From: Marasmius tenuissimus
Taxonomy: Eukaryota; Basidiomycota; Agaricomycetes; Agaricales; Marasmiaceae
Reading direction: 5' to 3'
DNA: 64,000 nucleotides
Assembly (NCBI GenBank): GCA_029532415.1
Contig: JAQOTA010000002.1
Location: 124,001-188,000, forward strand
Below the pieces are notes generated by a model. The model ran no database searches and was not told the origin of the DNA. It saw only the letters and a list, made by a program, of their open reading frames with translations. The position numbers and the translations under genes are program-made. Shown here piece after piece: positions 59,568 to 64,000 of this stretch (position 1 is its first letter; each line of letters opens with the position of its first letter).

Positions 59568-60359
59568 CGAGGGCAGGAGAGGATTTACTGGAGAGCTAAT
59601 GACTGGACATCGCAGGCCAACGTCGCATCTTATAGAAAAGAATAACGTGCAAGGAGAGCCGGTTATCGAGCGTGAAGAACGATGTGGAAAAGACTTTGTC
59701 GATGAATGTCTTGACCATGCTTCGAGTAGGGGACAACAAGAATTCATGCCCGATGCATAAATGGTGAATGACTCCACGCAGCAAGCCCTTGTTCCGAGAA
59801 GGGACATGTATGTTGGCATGAATGCGGGCTTATGGCGTACGATGAGTATGGAGGTGTAGGTGTAGCGCGTCTTTGGCCGACGCGCTTCCTGGCACGAATA
59901 TGGGAGTCAGTCGTTTAGAGAGAGTCGTTGGCATTCTCAAGCTCCTTCGGCTATCTGTCCATGGACGTGAATTAACATATGTATGCTTGCCAAGTCGATG
60001 TGGACATTACCAGGCGTAACCACGGCAATATATGAGGTCTTGGTACGATTAGTGTAGGTCCATTGTTGGGTGTTGAATGTTGACGTGCCGAGGTGTTGAT
60101 GAATGTGCTGTTGGTACTGTAGGCGTCGCGACACGTCATGGTAAAGAGGGCTTCATGTGACGGTTGAAACATTAAGACTCGGTAGCACCAGAAAGCCCCT
60201 TGTGGCAGACCATGCAGTCTGTAAGAATGAGAATCCTCTACTTTGAATCAGAGTTTAGCTATAACAAAGAGGCGGCGAGAGAAGATGGAGATCAACGTGC
60301 CTTCTCCTAGTCGAACTCGAACGCCCACTGAGTAGAACTTGAGTTTACGGTCACCCACG

Positions 60360-60555
60360 AGCCCTGAATGCCCTCGAGCCATAGTGTCCGCTTCGCCAGG
60401 TCCAGACCGCCAGTCTCCCCTTCAGCGATTTGTCGTCGCTCTCTCTTCAAGCCAGGCCGGAAAATCGGGTCATCGACGAGACCAAGTCGGGGGCAACAGC
60501 TCGGAACACAAATCTGACGTTTTCCGAATTCGCGAGTTCCATTTGGAAGGGGGTA
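60360..60555. repeat. degenerate dispersed repeat, partial copy 3
   Basis: CAGCTCGGAACACAAATCTGA followed by a GCGAGTTC block matches the centre of the copies at 39826 and 52290. The outer blocks were not found. Confidence 0.35.
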
Positions 60556-60953
60556 AAGCCAACGTGAGTGTAGATCGGGACATAGTGATCATGATAAAAT
60601 GGAGAAAAGGAACAGGAACGGTCAAGCATTATAGTAATTAATACAATGACAATGACAATGTTGATCAACACGTGAACACCGGAACGACTGCCGTTCGGGC
60701 CGATCGTGGGCCTCGGAGTCAAAGCTCTTTGCACAAGCGCTCATGAGCGTTGCATTACTGGCCCAGCCAATTGCAAGTCCGCGAGTGTGTGCTTTCTCTA
60801 GCGGTAGCCTATCTAATCGCACATTACGCTCCCTTAAGTCTATATACCATCTACGGACTCAAAGGTGTACTACCTTGGAGGGTAATACAAATTTATTGTC
60901 TCCAATTGAGCAGGAACAGAACATATCTCGCTATCATCTTCGAGCACTACAAG

Positions 60954-63633
60954 CTAATCATAGTTATGAACCCATTCTGAGAACCTTGAAATCTCGTCCT
61001 CCCACGAACCAATGGATCTCGGTTCTCGAGCCCTATCGATATCCGATGAACTACCCTCCACGTCCCGGCTGACCAATTGCTTGTACAATATCCAAAGAAT
61101 CTCTCGAACTCTGCCCAAACTCTCTGTCAGGAGAAGCCAATCGTAACGAAAGGCCACGTACTCGTCAATTCTCCTGTCCAGAACTTGCCAGTTGGTGCAC
61201 ATGTCCACATTCCAAACAGCTACACACCGCCCATCTGATGGCACCCAAACACCATAAGGCCTGTTGTCATCCTCCCACACTATCTCGAGAGGAGGGCTAG
61301 GATTTTGTACACCGTGAGCCCTCAGCCCTTCGCAAACGAGATCGTTTGCGAAGTCGATAAAGTCCCGAGGTACCACCAGGGGGATCTTGAGGTCATGCTC
61401 TCGAGAAAGTAGCTTTCCTACCGACGAATCGTAGGTAATCCTTTTTACCCCGATAGAGAGATAGTAATCTCCGCAGAAATACTCGATCATACGCCCGACA
61501 CGCTGGGTCAAATCTGTATTATATTCTTTGAGGCGTTTGCCCAGCTCGCTGACTCTGAAGTGTCGGTTCCATTTATATCTGCACGATCTCATGTCAGTAC
61601 GGACTCATCGCGACGTGAAGGAGATAAACCGACGGCGCGTTGTTGTCGTAGTAGGTGTTGCAGGTCTCCTCTTCGCCTGCCATCATTGTTGCGGTATTCT
61701 TTCGAATACTGATGAGGTGGAAGCTTGTGAGCACAATGTCGACATAATTAGGAACTTCTGTGTCAAATACCTTATTTTGCCTCCCTTTTCTTGTTCCCAG
61801 AGAGCAACATGCTTCATAAACATGGGGAAGCTAGACAGACAACCTAGGGGGGGAACAGCCTTGTTCACGTAGAGCTGAGAGTAGGATAGAGTAGGTGTCT
61901 TCTCGTTGGGGGGCTCTGGAGTTGCTGAATGAAACCGATTCCAATTTTCTTGTATATATATGAACTGGGACGTCCAACGTCTTGACTCAGCCGCAATACT
62001 TTTGAGTTGCGATATAGCCGTAGACTCTGTCTGATCATGACCCATATAGTGCGGAAGAAATCTAAGTCCAAAGCCCTTGTCGGCATATTTGAAGATCCTA
62101 AAGAAAAAAAATTAGCCAAAGCACGATAGAGACGCCACTGAGGCCGAGCATTGTACTCACCGTTCTTCTCTTGTGGCCTTTCTGTCGCCAAGATAATGGC
62201 CGTGCACCAAGTCCATCGTGAATGATGTGAATCCCGCTGTATCGGAGTTAACGCATTAGTAGCTCCCTATGTCAGAATCAATCCGAGCCACTGACTTTCC
62301 ATTGCACGAACAAAGCGGGGAAGCATCCAGACACTCGAACCATCGTATCCAACCGCACAGGGATCCAGATCAAAATTCAGAAGTACGTCGCGAGGGTTGT
62401 CAACGAGCTTCAGGACTATTTGCACGCGTTTCGTTGGCCAGGACGAGTACAAGGTGACGCTTTGGGAGTTTCTGACCGCTAAAAATGGAGCATCGGGTGG
62501 AATATTAGATTGGTAGACTTGAGCAACATGCTCGATTCTCTTGAGCGCTTCTTGGGCGCTTACACCCCAGATATAGAGGTCGATATCCGAGTTGGACCAC
62601 GCCTGCTTAGAGTGCGCGCCTTCTTCCGAGCATTCGGGGGTGATCAACGCCCCAAGGACGGATCCGCCTGCCACAAATATATTCGACCAATCGAGGCCTT
62701 TGAGTACGTTTCCCGAGATCAGCTCCCAGCTGGAGTTGAAGGCGACCTGCGACGGTTGCACAAAGATTATCTTCTCTCGCCTCTCGCCAAGGATGCAGAA
62801 ACCAGGTGAAGAAGTAGGACGATAGATTTTCAGGTGCGCTGGCGATAATTCGTAAGGTTCACTGAGAACCGTCGGGAGTTGCGTGAGCTCCACAAGCCCA
62901 AAGGTCCATGTCGCTGAGACCTGCGCCCCTCGAGAACGAGCACGTAGGAATGCCTCGTTGTTCGTGATCCTGAATGTAAGGTTGAATTGAGAGTATTGAT
63001 ATGATTCGCTGCATTTACTCACCATTCATCTACGTCCGAGACAAGTTCAGTAATTGTGCCAGTAGTACCGTGACCCAAGTCGGCAGAAGCTCCCTTCTCC
63101 GACGCTAACAACGCCAGCCCTGTCTGCCTAAGAGCGAAAGGTAGTTGTACCCAGGTCCAAATAAGGCCCCGTTGGTTCTTTGGGACGCCTTTAGCCTCTG
63201 CAAGTCGAACGATAATATCGATGTCGGCCTCTGGGCTCTCGCCTGCATTTTCAGGAAGAAATGATAACCAATCGACACCAAAAATCTCGGGGGATTTCTG
63301 CCTGGCCTCAAACTCCTGTTGCTGTAACTCCCAACGCTTGATGTTGTCCAGCACGATCTCCTCCAGTGAATAAGTTGAGTTCTCCATTCGAGTCAGGTGT
63401 CGTACGAAAGTTGTGAGGTATGAAGAGGAGAAGATACATCCACACTGCTTACAGGCGGGCTTAAGTAGCAAATTGCCAATGAAGACATGTTGATTGAGGC
63501 CGCCACCTCCGATCGCCTCGAGTATAGAGAGCCGAAGCGCATTGTGCAAGTATCGGTCAACCTTCATGAGGTCTAAGATTTGGATATTGATATAGGTATT
63601 GAGTGGTTGCATCGGGTGAGCACTACATTGCAT
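60954..63633 (-). CDS. mushroom-expanded nucleotidyltransferase-like protein
   Basis: Exon 1 (63633-63023) begins MQCSAHPMQPLNTYINIQIL. Exon 2 (62969-62296) carries LDWSNIFVAGGSVLGALITP, SDIDLYIWG and VLLNFDLDPCAVGYDG. Exon 3 starts at 62236 (GFTSFTMDLVHGHYLGDRK); later exons include IFKYADKGFGLRFLPHYMG, EEETCNTYYDNNAPSVYLLH and YKWNRHFRVSELGKRLKEYN, ending at 60954. GGS followed by DID and a later acidic NFDLD fits the nucleotidyltransferase-fold motif (hG[G/S]...Dh[D/E]h...third acid), which transfers nucleotides to an acceptor. Close relatives are numerous in mushroom genomes, without a proven function. The join near 61600, between LLHVAM and YKWNRHF, is only about 26 nt and out of phase, so this copy may be frameshifted there. 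Confidence 0.75.
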
Positions 63634-64000
63634 TCGTGTTGGTCAATGCCAACAATGGAATGATGTGTCAGGATAGTATCTGTTGGCCGCTGTTCGATGC
63701 TGAAGCGCTGAGATCTGAGATTAGACAATAAGTTGAATTCAAAACCAAGTTAGACTCGCGTGAGTGACTCGTCTAGACAATGTAACACAATTAAATTATG
63801 ACTACAGGGCCCAGATCTATGAAATAAGGCCATTCCTCAATGAAGAGGACTAGTACTTATCTGTCGTGGGGGTCAGAAAATCCATTGCGCACGGTATTTC
63901 CCTACTATGTACTTATAATTACCATCTGAATCCCAGTGAAATCCGACGCCAGGCTCGTCTGAGCTCAGACGAGAATAGCCGCACCCTGACAGTAACTATT
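63634..64000. other. right edge, presumed promoter region
   Basis: Upstream of the nucleotidyltransferase-like gene. No gene or clear TATA box was recognised. Confidence 0.3.

Overview
The window is nuclear DNA of a filamentous fungus, most likely a mushroom-forming basidiomycete (Agaricomycetes). The evidence is genes cut by many short introns of about 50-65 nt with GT(A/G)(A/C)G(T/C) donors, an intron-containing tRNA-Gln, and several families typical of Agaricomycetes: DUF6593, MYND-finger proteins, a basidiomycete seven-helix membrane family, M35 metalloproteases, AA7-type flavin oxidases and an expanded nucleotidyltransferase-like family. All gene models were spliced by eye.

0-10 kb: a heme-binding Dap1/MAPR protein, a DUF6593 protein, tRNA-Gln(CUG) with an 18-nt intron, a long gene-poor stretch, then a Zn(2)-Cys(6) transcription factor that needs a 13-nt microexon.

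10-25 kb: an amplified oxidase locus. Three complete secreted FAD-linked oxidases of the bicovalent (His + Cys) AA7/berberine-bridge type lie at 10.2-12.2 (-), 20.1-22.0 (+) and 22.7-24.7 kb (-); the last two form a tail-to-tail inverted pair. A decayed fourth copy lies at 15.4-15.8 kb. Small unrecognised genes with a shared leader and intron (13.3, 18.8 and a trace at 22.4 kb) appear to have been copied along. A seven-helix membrane protein gene sits in the middle in DNA of visibly lower GC content.

25-38 kb: a belt of decay. It holds an N-acetylglucosamine-kinase-like gene with a lost phosphate-binding Asp and an in-frame TAG, a MYND gene split by a 596-bp hAT-type MITE with an 8-bp target duplication, a shattered sterol glucosyltransferase, and a frameshifted zinc-type reductase. 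Between them are an intact RING/coiled-coil gene and an M35 metalloprotease whose expected ATG reads ATA.

38-53 kb: unrecognised genes (40.3, 42.1, 50.2 kb), a complete five-intron RING-finger gene, a Pho80/PCL-type cyclin, and two colinear copies of a degenerate repeat, the second carrying a nested block with five AACGTAG repeats.

53-64 kb: a hAT transposase relic split by about 2.1 kb of foreign DNA, a small unrecognised gene, and a large multi-exon gene with a nucleotidyltransferase signature (GGS...DID...NFDLD) from a mushroom-expanded family of unknown function. The last is the best candidate in the window for undescribed biology; the oxidase amplification comes second.
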